The notes: generated from the letters alone by a model not told the origin. A stretch of 64,000 bases of DNA from CAWGGS01 sp046704745 (GCA_046704745.1 JBJKRL010000024.1:1-64000); one strand, 5' to 3'; positions 24,816 through 34,476 are shown, counted from the stretch's first letter. Made by a program: numbers and translations.

Positions 24816-24842
24816 GTATCGGTAAAACTCAGCCAATCTTAA
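24816..24842 (-). promoter_or_regulatory. Candidate sigma-28 promoter upstream of flgF
   Basis: On the minus strand TTAA (24839-24842), 15 nt, then ACCGATAC (24816-24823) agrees with TAAA-N15-GCCGATAA at 9 of 12 positions. It lies in the 174-bp gap between the DUF2802 gene and flgF. Confidence 0.5.
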
Positions 24843-24901
24843 GAGGGAAAAGAGGATGATGAAGGAGAAAAAGATTGAATAACACTTGATAAGAGACGAG
24901 G

Positions 24902-25318
24902 TTAATCGGTATGGGCGAGTTTTGCCAGGTTAACCAATTGGTCGGCTTCATGAATGGATATGGAAAGTATGGATGCAATCTCCTCCGACGACATGCCACC
25001 TGCTGCCAGTGAATGGACGTATTTGTATCTTTCGGGTGGACTCATATGCGAGTTGTACTCTTGAGACGAGAGTCGAGATCTTTGGAGTTTGGTGGTTATT
25101 TCAGCCTGATTGAGGCTTTCTTGAAAAGCGTTATGTTGTCTCTCCCTTTCTTCCAAAATTAGAAGTTTCTGTTTATACCCTGAAAGGGTTTCGTTGACCT
25201 CAGTAAGAAGTTTTTTCTGTCTCTCCGTTTTTCTGCGAAGGTAGATGGCTCTTCCTGTCACTAAAGAACAGAGACCCAAGGCAAGAAGTGCTAGAATTGT
25301 GGTAGTGGTGGTTGTCAA
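24902..25318 (-). CDS. DUF2802 membrane-anchored protein downstream of fliA
   Basis: A 138-residue protein with one N-terminal membrane segment (about residues 5-26, ILALLALGLCSLVTGRAIYL), a coiled coil (about 30-80) and a C-terminal small helical domain resembling DUF2802 (YKYVHSLAAGGMSSEEIASI, then SIHEADQLVNLAKL), which looks like a helix-turn-helix-type fold. DUF2802 proteins occur next to fliA/flagellar genes in proteobacteria; the role is unknown. It starts 33 bp after fliA. Confidence 0.75.
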   Translation of the reverse strand: MTTTTTTILALLALGLCSLVTGRAIYLRRKTERQKKLLTEVNETLSGYKQKLLILEERERQHNAFQESLNQAEITTKLQRSRLSSQEYNSHMSPPERYKYVHSLAAGGMSSEEIASILSISIHEADQLVNLAKLAHTD

Positions 25319-25351
25319 AGTACCGGTGCCTCAGATTTATGCCATCCTCTC

Positions 25352-26089
25352 TCAAGAGAGACGTGCCTGAACTTTGTTTTTCAGCTTAATAAGGGCCTGG
25401 CTATGGAGTTGCGAAACTCTTCCTTCTGAGATTTCCAATACCTCTGCGATTTCTTTCTGGGTCAGTTCCTCGTAATAGTACAACGATATTACGAGGCGCT
25501 CTTTTTCCGAGAGCTTGGCAAGTACTTCGGCCATCATTTTCGTTAATTCATGGTTCTCCAGCCTGAAACCGGGCGATGCACTTTCCCTCTGGTCTTCCAA
25601 GGTTTCGATAAAGGCTTTTCCCTGTTCCGAATTATCGAGGGTTTCATTGAGACTTACACAACCAAGATGGCTTACTTCACTGAGCATTTTTCTATATTCC
25701 TCTAAGGGAATTCCCATGGCGTGGGCTACTTCGTGATCTTCGGGTTCTCTAGCTAGGGTGAGTTCCAAGTGTGACAGGGTTTTGGCTATCCTGTTTTGTT
25801 TATCGCGCAAGGAACGGGAAAACCAATCGAGTTTGCGCATTTCATCCAGGATTGCTCCTCTGATGCGATACTCGGCAAAGGTTTTGAAAAGAATGTTTTT
25901 CGAAGCATCAAATTTATTCGCAGCATCGATTAAGCCCACCATACCTGCACTACGCATGTCGTCGCGACTCATAAAAGATGGCACCTGAGTGGTCATTCGG
26001 CCCACGAGGATATCGACAAGTTCCAGATTTTCCCGGATGAGTTTGGCTCTGTCTTCAGGTTGTGAAGGTGGCGTGTAGAGCATATTCAT
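25352..26089 (-). CDS. fliA: Flagellar sigma factor FliA (sigma-28)
   Basis: Directs RNA polymerase to late flagellar genes. The 245 residues contain region 2 (MVGLIDAANKFDASKNILFK, EYRIRGAILDEMRKLDW), region 3 and region 4 helix-turn-helix (LTQKEIAEVLEISEGRVSQL). It overlaps flhG by 1 bp. Candidate targets in this window are at 14991, 19729, 24816, 50560, 52066 and 58439. FlgM at 18763 is its anti-sigma factor. Confidence 0.96.
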   Translation of the reverse strand: MNMLYTPPSQPEDRAKLIRENLELVDILVGRMTTQVPSFMSRDDMRSAGMVGLIDAANKFDASKNILFKTFAEYRIRGAILDEMRKLDWFSRSLRDKQNRIAKTLSHLELTLAREPEDHEVAHAMGIPLEEYRKMLSEVSHLGCVSLNETLDNSEQGKAFIETLEDQRESASPGFRLENHELTKMMAEVLAKLSEKERLVISLYYYEELTQKEIAEVLEISEGRVSQLHSQALIKLKNKVQARLS

Positions 26090-26997
26090 TACCTTTTGCT
26101 ACCGAAATTGAGAAGCTTTTTCCAGAAAAATTGTATGTTGCCCTTAGGGGCGTAGGGAATACTTTCCGAACACAGCCTGGAAGCCAGATCATTGAAAGCC
26201 ATAGAAATTCGAGAGGTTGGGAACATCTCTACGATTACCTTCTGTTTTCTGATGGCCTCCTGCATTTGTTTGTCTGCAGGGATTGAACCAAGGTAATCTA
26301 TAGATATCTCAAGATATCTGTTCGATACCATTGTTAATTTTTTAAAGACATCCAAGGCCTCGTCTTCAGTTTGGATTTGATTGACGACCAGATTAAAATG
26401 TTTCTCATGATACTGTGTGGAAAGAAGCTTCATTAATGCATACGCATCAGTAATTGCAGTAGGTTCCGGAGTTGTTACAACCAGTATCTCTTGGGCTGCC
26501 GTATTAAAATATGTTACATTCTCGGATATTCCCGCCTCGGTGTCAATGAGGACAAAATCAAAATCGTTATGCATGGAATCCAGAGCGTCCAGGAGTTTCA
26601 TCTTCTGAGCCGAATCAAGCCGAGTGAAATTCTGGATTCCGGAGCCGGCGGGAAGAATTTTGATCCCTAATGGACCCCTAAAAAGGATCTCCTGCAGGTT
26701 CCGCTCACCGGTAAAAAAATGATTCAGGTTATAAAGTGGAGCGATTCCGAAAACCACATCAATATTGGCAAGACCAAGATCGGCGTCGAGGATCAGGACA
26801 TTTTTCCCTAATTTGGCAAGCGAAACGGCTATATTGGCAACAACGGCAGTTTTTCCAACCCCACCTTTTCCGCTGGTAATGGAATAGACGCGTGTCTCTC
26901 TTTCTTCTTCCGAGGCGACAATGCCGGCGGGATCGTGAGAGTTGAGAGCCCTCAGAGTTTCTGCCTGATCCATGGTTTTGCGTGATGGGCTAATCAT
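26089..26997 (-). CDS. flhG: Flagellar number regulator FlhG (MinD-like ATPase)
   Basis: Limits flagellar number and works with FlhF at the pole. The 302 residues have the activation helix DQAETLR (10-16) that stimulates FlhF, and a deviant Walker A motif SGKGGVGKT (42-50), with the MinD-type TPEPTAITDAYALMK. The C-terminus is basic and probably membrane-targeting. It overlaps flhF by 8 bp and fliA by 1 bp, so the three are translationally coupled. Confidence 0.94.
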   Translation of the reverse strand: MISPSRKTMDQAETLRALNSHDPAGIVASEEERETRVYSITSGKGGVGKTAVVANIAVSLAKLGKNVLILDADLGLANIDVVFGIAPLYNLNHFFTGERNLQEILFRGPLGIKILPAGSGIQNFTRLDSAQKMKLLDALDSMHNDFDFVLIDTEAGISENVTYFNTAAQEILVVTTPEPTAITDAYALMKLLSTQYHEKHFNLVVNQIQTEDEALDVFKKLTMVSNRYLEISIDYLGSIPADKQMQEAIRKQKVIVEMFPTSRISMAFNDLASRLCSESIPYAPKGNIQFFWKKLLNFGSKR

Positions 26998-28309
26998 GAA
27001 ATATTCCTTCTGGATTGGGTATGATGAGTTCTGCTATTTTTCTCTTATCAGCAGTGAAAAGATCTTCAGGGACCCGTTGACCATTTGTAATATATGAGAT
27101 CGGAGCACTATTGTGAATCTGGGTGTTGAGAATAATTCCAAGATTGATACACTCATCAACTTTGGTGAAAATCGTATTGTCGATACCAAGGCGTGAGAAA
27201 CGGGCGATGGTCTCCGCCAATTCGTCTTCCCTGTTTGTTGCAGAAAGGACCAGATGCTTGGTTATAGCCAGTTCGGGTTGAAGAAACGACGCCAACTCGT
27301 CGATGCTTAAGGTATCCCGGGGACTTCTGCCTGCAGTATCTATTAAGATGAGATTTTTGTCCTGGTGTTTTTCCAAAGCCTGCACAAGTTGAGCAGGTGT
27401 CAATACAACATCTACAGGAAGGTGCATAATTTCACCGTATACCTTTAACTGCTCGACTGCTGCTATACGGTAGGTATCGATGGTTATCAGAGCGATTGAA
27501 TTGGAAAAATTGCTAAGATAGCCAGCCGCTATTTTGGCAAGTGTCGTTGTCTTTCCTACTCCTGTCGGGCCGACAAGGGCTATCCGTTGACGCTGGTCGC
27601 AATGAGAAAAATCAGGTGTGTTGGTCTCCAGTATATTGGAAATGGTATCCTGAAGAAACAAACAGAGTTTTTGTTTATCCTGTATTTGTTCGGAGCTGAG
27701 ATTGTTCGTAGTAAACTCAGAGATGGTTTTGGCTGTTTCATTGTTGGCCCCGTAAGTGAGAAGCAGGTCGAATACCTGGGAGCCATCGGTGGATCGGGCA
27801 TCGGTGGGCATATCCGGTCGGAGATCGGCGAGAAGAGAGCCGTCTGATCCCTGTGTGCGCCTGAGGCGGGATATTTCATCGGCAAGGGATTTGACGATGC
27901 TTTTCAGTTCATTAAACTCATGGCGAATTCCTGGGTTTTCCGGCATAGGCTGAGTTGGGCGAGCTGTTTTTGGGAAATCTTGAGGTTTTTTGCCAATTTT
28001 GTAAGGAGTGTCAATGGATGAAGGTTCATGGTTTTCCGCTGAGGACGGGGACGAGTTGGCAGCGTTGTTAACATAGGCCAAATGTTCCGGCGGGGGCATT
28101 GCCGATGCTTGCTTATTGGACGTTTTGTCCTGCTTTGGCCATGGGGTATCAACAGCGGCGGTTATTTCGAGGGTGTGTTTGCCAAGGATGCCGAGCTTTC
28201 CGCTGCGAACTGTCCTTGTGGAAAGGATCAATGCATCCGGTCCCAGTTCTTTTTTAACCAGTTTCAGGCCCGAGGCCATATCGGGTGATTCAAAAACCTT
28301 AACTTGCAT
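26990..28309 (-). CDS. flhF: Flagellar placement GTPase FlhF
   Basis: SRP-type GTPase that sets the (usually polar) site of the flagellum. The 439-residue protein has a B domain at the N-terminus, a low-complexity linker (about 55-130), and an NG domain with GPTGVGKTTTLAK (247-259) and DTAGRSPRD (324-332). It overlaps flhA by 11 bp. Its presence with flhG points to polar flagellation. Confidence 0.95.
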   Translation of the reverse strand: MQVKVFESPDMASGLKLVKKELGPDALILSTRTVRSGKLGILGKHTLEITAAVDTPWPKQDKTSNKQASAMPPPEHLAYVNNAANSSPSSAENHEPSSIDTPYKIGKKPQDFPKTARPTQPMPENPGIRHEFNELKSIVKSLADEISRLRRTQGSDGSLLADLRPDMPTDARSTDGSQVFDLLLTYGANNETAKTISEFTTNNLSSEQIQDKQKLCLFLQDTISNILETNTPDFSHCDQRQRIALVGPTGVGKTTTLAKIAAGYLSNFSNSIALITIDTYRIAAVEQLKVYGEIMHLPVDVVLTPAQLVQALEKHQDKNLILIDTAGRSPRDTLSIDELASFLQPELAITKHLVLSATNREDELAETIARFSRLGIDNTIFTKVDECINLGIILNTQIHNSAPISYITNGQRVPEDLFTADKRKIAELIIPNPEGIFHD

Positions 28310-30395
28310 TGAGTGTCACGGTTCCCAGTGATTTAACCTTGAGGTTAGGCGCAATTTCGTTATGAGAGATTACCATAAGGTTTGGAAAATATCGTTCAGT
28401 AAGACTTCGAACATGCGGCCGTATCTGAGGAGCTGCCAGAAGCGTCGGCCTCAGGCCTCCCTCAAAAAGTCCAATTGCCTCGCCAATGGAATCAAGAATA
28501 ATCTGTGCCGTTTTGGGATCGATAGCCAGATAACTGCCCTGTTCTCTATGTTGTATGGAAGCCAGAATAGCATCTTCGGCAGGCTTGGCAAGAGTGATCA
28601 CTGAGATTTTGCCGTCAACAGCCAGCTGAGAGCTGATGGTTCGAGAAAGGGCATGCCGAACGTATTCCGTCAGAATTTGTGCATCCTGGGTAAGGGGAGC
28701 CCAATCCGCCATAGTTTCAAGGACTGTTCTAAGATCTCGGATCGAAACGCCCTCTTTTAACAGGTTTTGTAATACCCGCATAATGTTTCCAAGAGAAAGT
28801 ACGGTGGGCACAAGGTCTTCAACCAGTTTCGGGTAACTTTTGGCAAGATTGTCGAGCAACCCCTGAACTTCCTGTCTGCCGATCAGTTCGTGAGCGTGTT
28901 GTCGTATAATTTCGCTTATATGCGTGGCTATTACTGTCGTGCAGTCAACAACGGTATAGCCGGCGATCTGCGCCCGTTCTTTTTTGTCTTCGGTAATCCA
29001 GATTGCCGGGAGTCCAAAGGCTGGTTCTACAGTAGGGACGCCTTTGATAGTTTCGGTAACCAGACCCGGATCCATGGCCATGAAGTGACCGGGAAGAATT
29101 TCAGCTTCGGCAATTTTTATTCCCTTAAGAGACAGCGTATATTGATTTGGATTTAACTGCAGATTGTCCTTGATATGAACAGGCGGAACTATAAAGCCGT
29201 TGTTTAAAGCAAATTGTTTGCGTATGGATTGTATACGGGTTAAGAGTTCGCCGTCTTGGGCTGAATCGACAAAGGGGATCAGCCCGTATCCCACTTCGAG
29301 TTCAATGAGATCAACGGTAAGCATCTGCTCGTAATTTTCTTCGGCACGAGCAGGGGCTTCCACAGGTTTTTCAATCGTTTTTTCCGCTTCAGCCTTATGT
29401 TTACGTTCGATAAAGTAGCTTAAAACGGCAAGAGAAACTGCTAAAATAAGGAAAGGAAAAAAGGGAAGGCCGGGAATGATGGCGAAGATCATGATGATAA
29501 CTGAAACAATCATCAGAGCGACGCTGTTTTTAGAAAGCTGATTTTTTAAATCAGATCCGAAATCTAGTTCTCCAGCAGCCCGGGTTACCAGAAGACCTGC
29601 CGCTGTCGAGATGATCAAGGCGGGTATTTGGCTGACAAGGCCGTCTCCAACTGTAAGGATTGTATAAGTGCGCGCTGCCTCTGCCACGGGCATGCCTTTT
29701 TGCAAAACACCGATGATAAAGCCCGCACCTATATTTATAAAGGTAATGATAATGCCGGCAATGGCATCACCTTTGACGAATTTCGACGCACCGTCCATGG
29801 CGCCATGGAAAGCGGCTTCAGCACTGACTTCTGCTCTTCTTGCCCGGGCCTCATTCTCATTTATCAGGCCCGCATTCAGATCGGCGTCGATGGCCATTTG
29901 TTTTCCGGGCATTCCGTCTAAGGTAAACCGTGCGGCCACTTCCGCTACGCGGCCGGCGCCCTTGGTGATGACCATAAAGTTGATCAGAACGAGTATACAG
30001 AAGATAACTATGCCGATGACGTAATTACCGCCGACGACGAATTGCCCGAAGGACATAATGACTGCACCGGCTGCTGAGGGACCGGTGTCGCCATGTAGCA
30101 GGATAAGCCGAGTGGAGGCCACGTTTAAAGATAACCTGAAAAGGGTAGTCGTAAGTAATATGGCAGGAAATATTGAGAAATCTACCGCTTTTATCGTATA
30201 AAGGCTGATGACCAGAATCACCAGCGCAATGGTGATATTTAATGAAAGAAAAAGATCGAGCATTATCGGCGGTACGGGAAGGATCATCAACATGAGGATC
30301 GACACAAGACCAAAGGCCGCCATGACATCGGTACGTTGGGCCAGTTGTGCCGGATTGATCCTGGTGAGTATTCCCTGCTGCCCGGTTAATTCCAT
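28299..30395 (-). CDS. flhA: Flagellar export gate protein FlhA
   Basis: Inner-membrane export apparatus subunit that conducts protons and docks chaperone-substrate complexes. The 698 residues have about eight N-terminal membrane helices (to residue about 320), the FHIPEP signature DGMPGKQMAIDADLNAG, and a large cytoplasmic C-domain (EVGYGLIPFVD, DCTTVIATHISEIIRQHAHE). It overlaps flhB by 10 bp. Confidence 0.97.
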   Translation of the reverse strand: MELTGQQGILTRINPAQLAQRTDVMAAFGLVSILMLMILPVPPIMLDLFLSLNITIALVILVISLYTIKAVDFSIFPAILLTTTLFRLSLNVASTRLILLHGDTGPSAAGAVIMSFGQFVVGGNYVIGIVIFCILVLINFMVITKGAGRVAEVAARFTLDGMPGKQMAIDADLNAGLINENEARARRAEVSAEAAFHGAMDGASKFVKGDAIAGIIITFINIGAGFIIGVLQKGMPVAEAARTYTILTVGDGLVSQIPALIISTAAGLLVTRAAGELDFGSDLKNQLSKNSVALMIVSVIIMIFAIIPGLPFFPFLILAVSLAVLSYFIERKHKAEAEKTIEKPVEAPARAEENYEQMLTVDLIELEVGYGLIPFVDSAQDGELLTRIQSIRKQFALNNGFIVPPVHIKDNLQLNPNQYTLSLKGIKIAEAEILPGHFMAMDPGLVTETIKGVPTVEPAFGLPAIWITEDKKERAQIAGYTVVDCTTVIATHISEIIRQHAHELIGRQEVQGLLDNLAKSYPKLVEDLVPTVLSLGNIMRVLQNLLKEGVSIRDLRTVLETMADWAPLTQDAQILTEYVRHALSRTISSQLAVDGKISVITLAKPAEDAILASIQHREQGSYLAIDPKTAQIILDSIGEAIGLFEGGLRPTLLAAPQIRPHVRSLTERYFPNLMVISHNEIAPNLKVKSLGTVTLNAS

Positions 30396-31465
30396 TGTGA
30401 AGTCTTACCTTTTAATGAATATACATAAGCAAGTATTTCCGCTACGGCCTTGAACATCTCTTCAGGAATTGTAGCTCCAAGGTCTAATTTATGCAATAAT
30501 CGCGCCACGGGAGGGTTCTCTACCAGAGGTATGTTATTCTCCCTTGCAATCTCTCTGATTCGCATGGCAATATGACCGGCACCTTTTGCGACGATCACCG
30601 GTGCATCCATTTTTTTCGGTGTGTAACGCAGGGCCACAGAAAGGTGAGTCGGATTGGTGACGACAACATCGGCTTTGGGAACTTCGGCCATCATTCGTTT
30701 TCTTGCCATCTGGTGCTGAATAGAACGGATCTGCGCCTTGATATAAGGGTCACCTTCCGTTTCCTTAAATTCCTCTTTGAGTTCCTGTTTGGTCATTTTC
30801 ATCTTCTGTTCCATTTCCCAGCGAACGAAGAGAAAATCGATCAGGGCCAGTAAAATAAGCAGCGCGCAGATTTTTGTCAGGATAAGAGTGGCTGTTCTGC
30901 CGATAAAATTGACTATGGTAATTGCAGGCGTATCCACAAGGACAAGTGCTTCATTGAATTTATCCAGAACAGTACTGAAGGCAATCCAACCTATAAGACC
31001 GACTTTGAGCAGTGACTTGACGATTTCAAGAAGTGATTTTTGAGAAAAAAAACGTCCAATGCCTTTTATGACATCAAAACGCGAAATATCGGGAATCATC
31101 GGTTCGACGGTAAAAATCCAGCCGATTTGGAAAAAACTGGAAAAGAAACCAACAATAAGTACAAGGAGAAAAAGCGGTCCTAAGAGAAGGGCGAATTGTT
31201 CAAAAATATAGAAACTTAGACTGATGACGTTGGCAGGATTGACACTGACATCGGAGCTGGAATGCCAGATTGAAATAAGAAGGTTATTCAACCCGTTCCA
31301 AAAAGTCGGCATATAAAAAATCCAGAAGATAAGCATAACGGAAAAAAGGGCGGCGGTATGAACTTCTTTGCTTTGGGCAACTTGGCCTTTATCGCGAAAT
31401 TCCTGTCGCCGTTTCGCCGACGGCGCTTCTGTGCGTTCCCCACCAGTCGGGGCTTCTTCTGCCAT
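30386..31465 (-). CDS. flhB: Flagellar export switch protein FlhB
   Basis: Export gate subunit that switches substrate class after autocleavage. The 359 residues have the typical polar start (GGERTEAPSAKRRQEFRDKG), four membrane segments, and the cleavage site VVTNPTHLSVALRY with Asn271-Pro272. It lies 157 bp after fliR, a gap without clear promoter, and overlaps flhA. Confidence 0.97.
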   Translation of the reverse strand: MAEEAPTGGERTEAPSAKRRQEFRDKGQVAQSKEVHTAALFSVMLIFWIFYMPTFWNGLNNLLISIWHSSSDVSVNPANVISLSFYIFEQFALLLGPLFLLVLIVGFFSSFFQIGWIFTVEPMIPDISRFDVIKGIGRFFSQKSLLEIVKSLLKVGLIGWIAFSTVLDKFNEALVLVDTPAITIVNFIGRTATLILTKICALLILLALIDFLFVRWEMEQKMKMTKQELKEEFKETEGDPYIKAQIRSIQHQMARKRMMAEVPKADVVVTNPTHLSVALRYTPKKMDAPVIVAKGAGHIAMRIREIARENNIPLVENPPVARLLHKLDLGATIPEEMFKAVAEILAYVYSLKGKTSQWN

Positions 31466-31622
31466 GGGTTCTTCCCGTTACCTGACTTGTTAGAATTTTC
31501 ACTGCAGGGTGTTTTTCAGCTTATCGCAAAAAATCTATTGTGTTATGAGATGTTATGCAAAAAACGAGCCTTTAAAGAGTGGTAGGTCTATAAAGCGAGA
31601 AGGTAGGAAAAGTCGAAGAGGC

Positions 31623-32405
31623 TTAATTGAGAAGTTTGAGAATGGTGAAAATCCTTTCCGGTAATGAGTCAAATTCCCGACGCAAGAGGGTGGCTATAAT
31701 GTTGAGTGTCAAAGCTATGACTATAAATGAAATGCCGATATTGATGGGAAAAGAGAGAAGAAAGACATTGAGCTGGGGAAAAACTCTTGCCAAAATGCCT
31801 AAAATGAGACCTGAAAAAAGGAGTATTGCCAGTACCGGGGCACTAAATTGCAGGCTAAGAGTGAACATTTGCGAAGAGAGTTTAATGAGATACGGTACCA
31901 CTGCATGGGAAAGATCAAGTTTACCCGGAGGAAGGATTGCATAGGACTTAATCGCTGCTCGAATGAAAATATGATGACCGTCGACGGCAAGGAATATAAA
32001 AATAGCAAAGATATTCTGGAATTCCGAGAGCAAGGAGATTTGTTTCTGGTTTTGTGGGTCAAAAACGTTGGCGGCTGCAAACCCCATCTGGTAACCGATA
32101 ATCGTTCCGCCGAATTCTGCCGCTGTGAAGATAAGACGTGACATCAAACCGAGTAAGATACCTACGATAGCCTCGCTTACCACAAGGAAAAAAAAAGAAG
32201 AAGGTTGAAACTGTGCGGCAGGGTGAATAAACGGGGCCATAATAGGGAAGAGTACCAGAGACAAGGTAACCGCCGTCCCAAGTTTGATCAGCATTGGAGC
32301 CTGTGTGCTGAAGAGAACGGGAATAGCACTGACAAAACCTCCGACTCTGGCAAGACAGATGAGAAAATCTTGGAATTTGTCTATGGGGAAAAGCTGTAAA
32401 TCCAT
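31623..32405 (-). CDS. fliR: Flagellar export gate protein FliR
   Basis: Integral membrane protein of 260 residues with about six hydrophobic segments and the family segment SGLILGILARVFPQLNVFLL followed by FPINIG. FliR forms the export gate with FliP and FliQ. It is separated from fliQ by 218 bp, whereas the two are usually adjacent or overlapping. Confidence 0.95.
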   Translation of the reverse strand: MDLQLFPIDKFQDFLICLARVGGFVSAIPVLFSTQAPMLIKLGTAVTLSLVLFPIMAPFIHPAAQFQPSSFFFLVVSEAIVGILLGLMSRLIFTAAEFGGTIIGYQMGFAAANVFDPQNQKQISLLSEFQNIFAIFIFLAVDGHHIFIRAAIKSYAILPPGKLDLSHAVVPYLIKLSSQMFTLSLQFSAPVLAILLFSGLILGILARVFPQLNVFLLSFPINIGISFIVIALTLNIIATLLRREFDSLPERIFTILKLLN

Positions 32406-32623
32406 CGGGGTCCTGAAAAGAATATGATCATAAGGTTTTTTTCTCAGGTTAGCCAGAGAAGCAGCACCTTACCTTTGGTGAAATGAAATACTTTCATGTT
32501 TTATTGCATCCTTAAAGGATTACTCTTCACCCCGGCCTATTTTGCTCGAGCGTTCATCCATACTTGTTTAATGCGGTTCGGCCGGTAAAAAAGTTTGCAT
32601 GCGTATCTGCTGTATACTTCGGA
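32406..32623. other. Spacer between fliQ and fliR
   Basis: A 218-bp gap inside an otherwise compact export-gate gene block. It holds small inverted repeats (CACC...GGTG at about 32470-32485, TATGATCATA at 32422-32431) and only very short minus-strand frames, one of 17 codons (MKVFHFTKGKVLLLWLT) with a modest ribosome binding site. No sigma-54 or sigma-28 element was found. Confidence 0.5.
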
Positions 32624-32887
32624 TTACATGCTTGCGATGGATGAAATAACTGCGATGGTAAATGTTGTCATAATTCGGATGATCCATGGGCCGAAGATCA
32701 GTAACGTCAGGAAAACGACCACGATTTTTGGGATCAAGGCCAGCGTTTGTTCATTGATCTGGGTCGCTGCCTGAAAGATTGAGATAATGAGACCGATAAT
32801 CAGGCCGGACAGCAGCATGGGGGCCGATATGAGCAGGATCGTTTCTACAGCCTTTCGACAGAGGTTGATTGCATAATCAGGAGACAT
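32624..32887 (-). CDS. fliQ: Flagellar export gate protein FliQ
   Basis: Two-helix membrane protein of 87 residues with the family pattern MSPDYAINLCRKAVETILLI, PMLLSGLIIGLIISIFQA and QINEQTLALIPKIVVVFLTL. It follows fliP by 21 bp. Confidence 0.95.
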   Translation of the reverse strand: MSPDYAINLCRKAVETILLISAPMLLSGLIIGLIISIFQAATQINEQTLALIPKIVVVFLTLLIFGPWIIRIMTTFTIAVISSIASM

Positions 32888-32908
32888 AATATTTTTAGAA
32901 TAGTTAAA

Positions 32909-33682
32909 TTATTTCAAACTCTTGATTAGAGATCCCACCACAAGATCCCATCCGTCGACAAGTACGAAAAGCAACAATTTGAACGGCAGGGAAATAATGA
33001 CAGGAGGCAGCATCATCATACCCATGGACATAAGTATCGAAGCAACGATCATATCGATTACGAGAAACGGTATATAGATCATAAATCCCATCTGAAACGA
33101 GAGCTTGAGCTCTGATAACATAAACGCAGGGATGAGTGTCATCGTAGGAATCTGGCTCCGATCATACGGTCTCTTTTTAAGGGTTATACTGCTCAATAGT
33201 CCCAACTCATCTTCTTTGACTTGAGAGAACATAAAATTTCTCATCGGAATAAGAGCCTTATCAAATGCTGTCTTTTGATCCATTTTTCCCGCAAGATACG
33301 GCTGCAAGGCCTGTTGATTAACGGCATTGAAAGTCGGAGCCATAACAAAAAATGTTAAAAAAAGAGAAAGTCCGATAATGATTTGGTTCGGCGGCATGCT
33401 CTGGGTTCCCATGGCCTGGCGGACAAAGCCCAACACTATGACTATTCTGGTGAAACAGGTTGTCATTAAAAGAATGGCGGGGGCAATGGAAAGAATCGTA
33501 AGAAGAAAAAGAACTTGAAGAGCTGTCGATACCTGGGAAGGAGTGTTTGCATCACCGACGCCGAAGGTAACTGTTGGCATTCCGACGGCATGGGAAGCTT
33601 TCGGAAGGATCAGCACGCTCAGCAGGACTATTGAAGCCTTGATGGCAACAATGATGATCTTTTTATTTTTTGCGGAAGTCAT
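32909..33682 (-). CDS. fliP: Flagellar export gate protein FliP
   Basis: Core export gate protein of 257 residues with a cleavable signal peptide (SIVLLSVLILPKASHAVGMP), four membrane segments, and signature segments TCFTRIVIVLGFVRQAMG and SLPFKLLLFVLVDGWDLVVG. Its start overlaps the fliO stop by 4 bp. Confidence 0.96.
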   Translation of the reverse strand: MTSAKNKKIIIVAIKASIVLLSVLILPKASHAVGMPTVTFGVGDANTPSQVSTALQVLFLLTILSIAPAILLMTTCFTRIVIVLGFVRQAMGTQSMPPNQIIIGLSLFLTFFVMAPTFNAVNQQALQPYLAGKMDQKTAFDKALIPMRNFMFSQVKEDELGLLSSITLKKRPYDRSQIPTMTLIPAFMLSELKLSFQMGFMIYIPFLVIDMIVASILMSMGMMMLPPVIISLPFKLLLFVLVDGWDLVVGSLIKSLK

Positions 33683-34080
33683 TGTACACTTTCCGGCTCG
33701 GAGTTCTCCAAAATTTCGGCAAAGGAACTCGCCTGAATCGACCGGATAGGAGCAATAAGATTAATTCCATCCTGGCCTGTCCCCAATAGGAATTCTTGTC
33801 CTCGAACTTCAACGAGATAAAGGGATTTTTTCGGCATTAGGTGGCGTGCTTCCACGATCTTGATAAGTCCTTTTCCCTGCATATTGAGGAAGGACATCTT
33901 TTTTTTCATCAGTCCATAGATGATAAAGAGAATACCCAGGACAACTAAGAGACCCCAAATCACCCGTAAGGTTGTAGAAAATGTTGTGTCAGATTGCGTG
34001 GCACAATAGGCCCTCTCAGGAGACAAAAGAAAGAGGAGCATAAGAAGACAGAGGGAGTGCCGATAGGACGGTAATTTCAT
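33679..34080 (-). CDS. fliO: Flagellar export gate assembly protein FliO
   Basis: A 133-residue protein with an N-terminal hydrophobic signal, one membrane segment at about 38-57 (VIWGLLVVLGILFIIYGLM) and a short cytoplasmic domain (IKIVEARHLMPKKSLYLVEV, REFLLG-type QEFLLGTGQDGINLI) typical of FliO. FliO stabilises FliP during gate assembly. It lies between fliN (8-bp gap) and fliP. Confidence 0.92.
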   Translation of the reverse strand: MKLPSYRHSLCLLMLLFLLSPERAYCATQSDTTFSTTLRVIWGLLVVLGILFIIYGLMKKKMSFLNMQGKGLIKIVEARHLMPKKSLYLVEVRGQEFLLGTGQDGINLIAPIRSIQASSFAEILENSEPESVQ

Positions 34081-34088
34081 ACGTATAT

Positions 34089-34472
34089 TTATCCAAGTTT
34101 TTCAATTCGGTCACTTGTGCTGACCACGTCTGTGAGGCGAATACCGAATTTGTCGCCAACAAGAACGGCTTCGCCTTTGGCGATCAAACGCGAGTTGACA
34201 TAAAGGTCTAAGGGTTCGCCTGCCAATTTGTCCAGTTCAATAACATAACCTTCACTCATTTTTAACAGGTCTCGGAGAAGGATTTTGCTTCTTCCAACTT
34301 CAACCGAAATCTGCAGTGGAACATCGTAGAGAAATTCCAGTCCCCGTTCCCCTGCCTTTGTTGCTGTTGTTTTTTCCCGGGAGGGTTGAACGATGGCATC
34401 GGGCTCAAGGAGTTCCTTAATTTCTTCGGGGTCCGGTCGAGTCCCTGGTTCAATATTTTTGGTCGTTTCCAT
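34089..34472 (-). CDS. fliN: Flagellar switch protein FliN
   Basis: C-ring protein. The ATG at 34472 (127 residues) is preceded by AAGGAG at 9 nt; an upstream in-frame ATG at 34493 overlaps the fliM end and is less likely. The N-terminus is a variable acidic linker and the C-terminal SpoA domain is intact (DVPLQISVEVGRSKILLRDL, GEPLDLYVNSRLIAKGEAVL). It is a short FliN, not a CheC-fused FliY. Confidence 0.94.
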   Translation of the reverse strand: METTKNIEPGTRPDPEEIKELLEPDAIVQPSREKTTATKAGERGLEFLYDVPLQISVEVGRSKILLRDLLKMSEGYVIELDKLAGEPLDLYVNSRLIAKGEAVLVGDKFGIRLTDVVSTSDRIEKLG

Positions 34473-34476
34473 ACAG

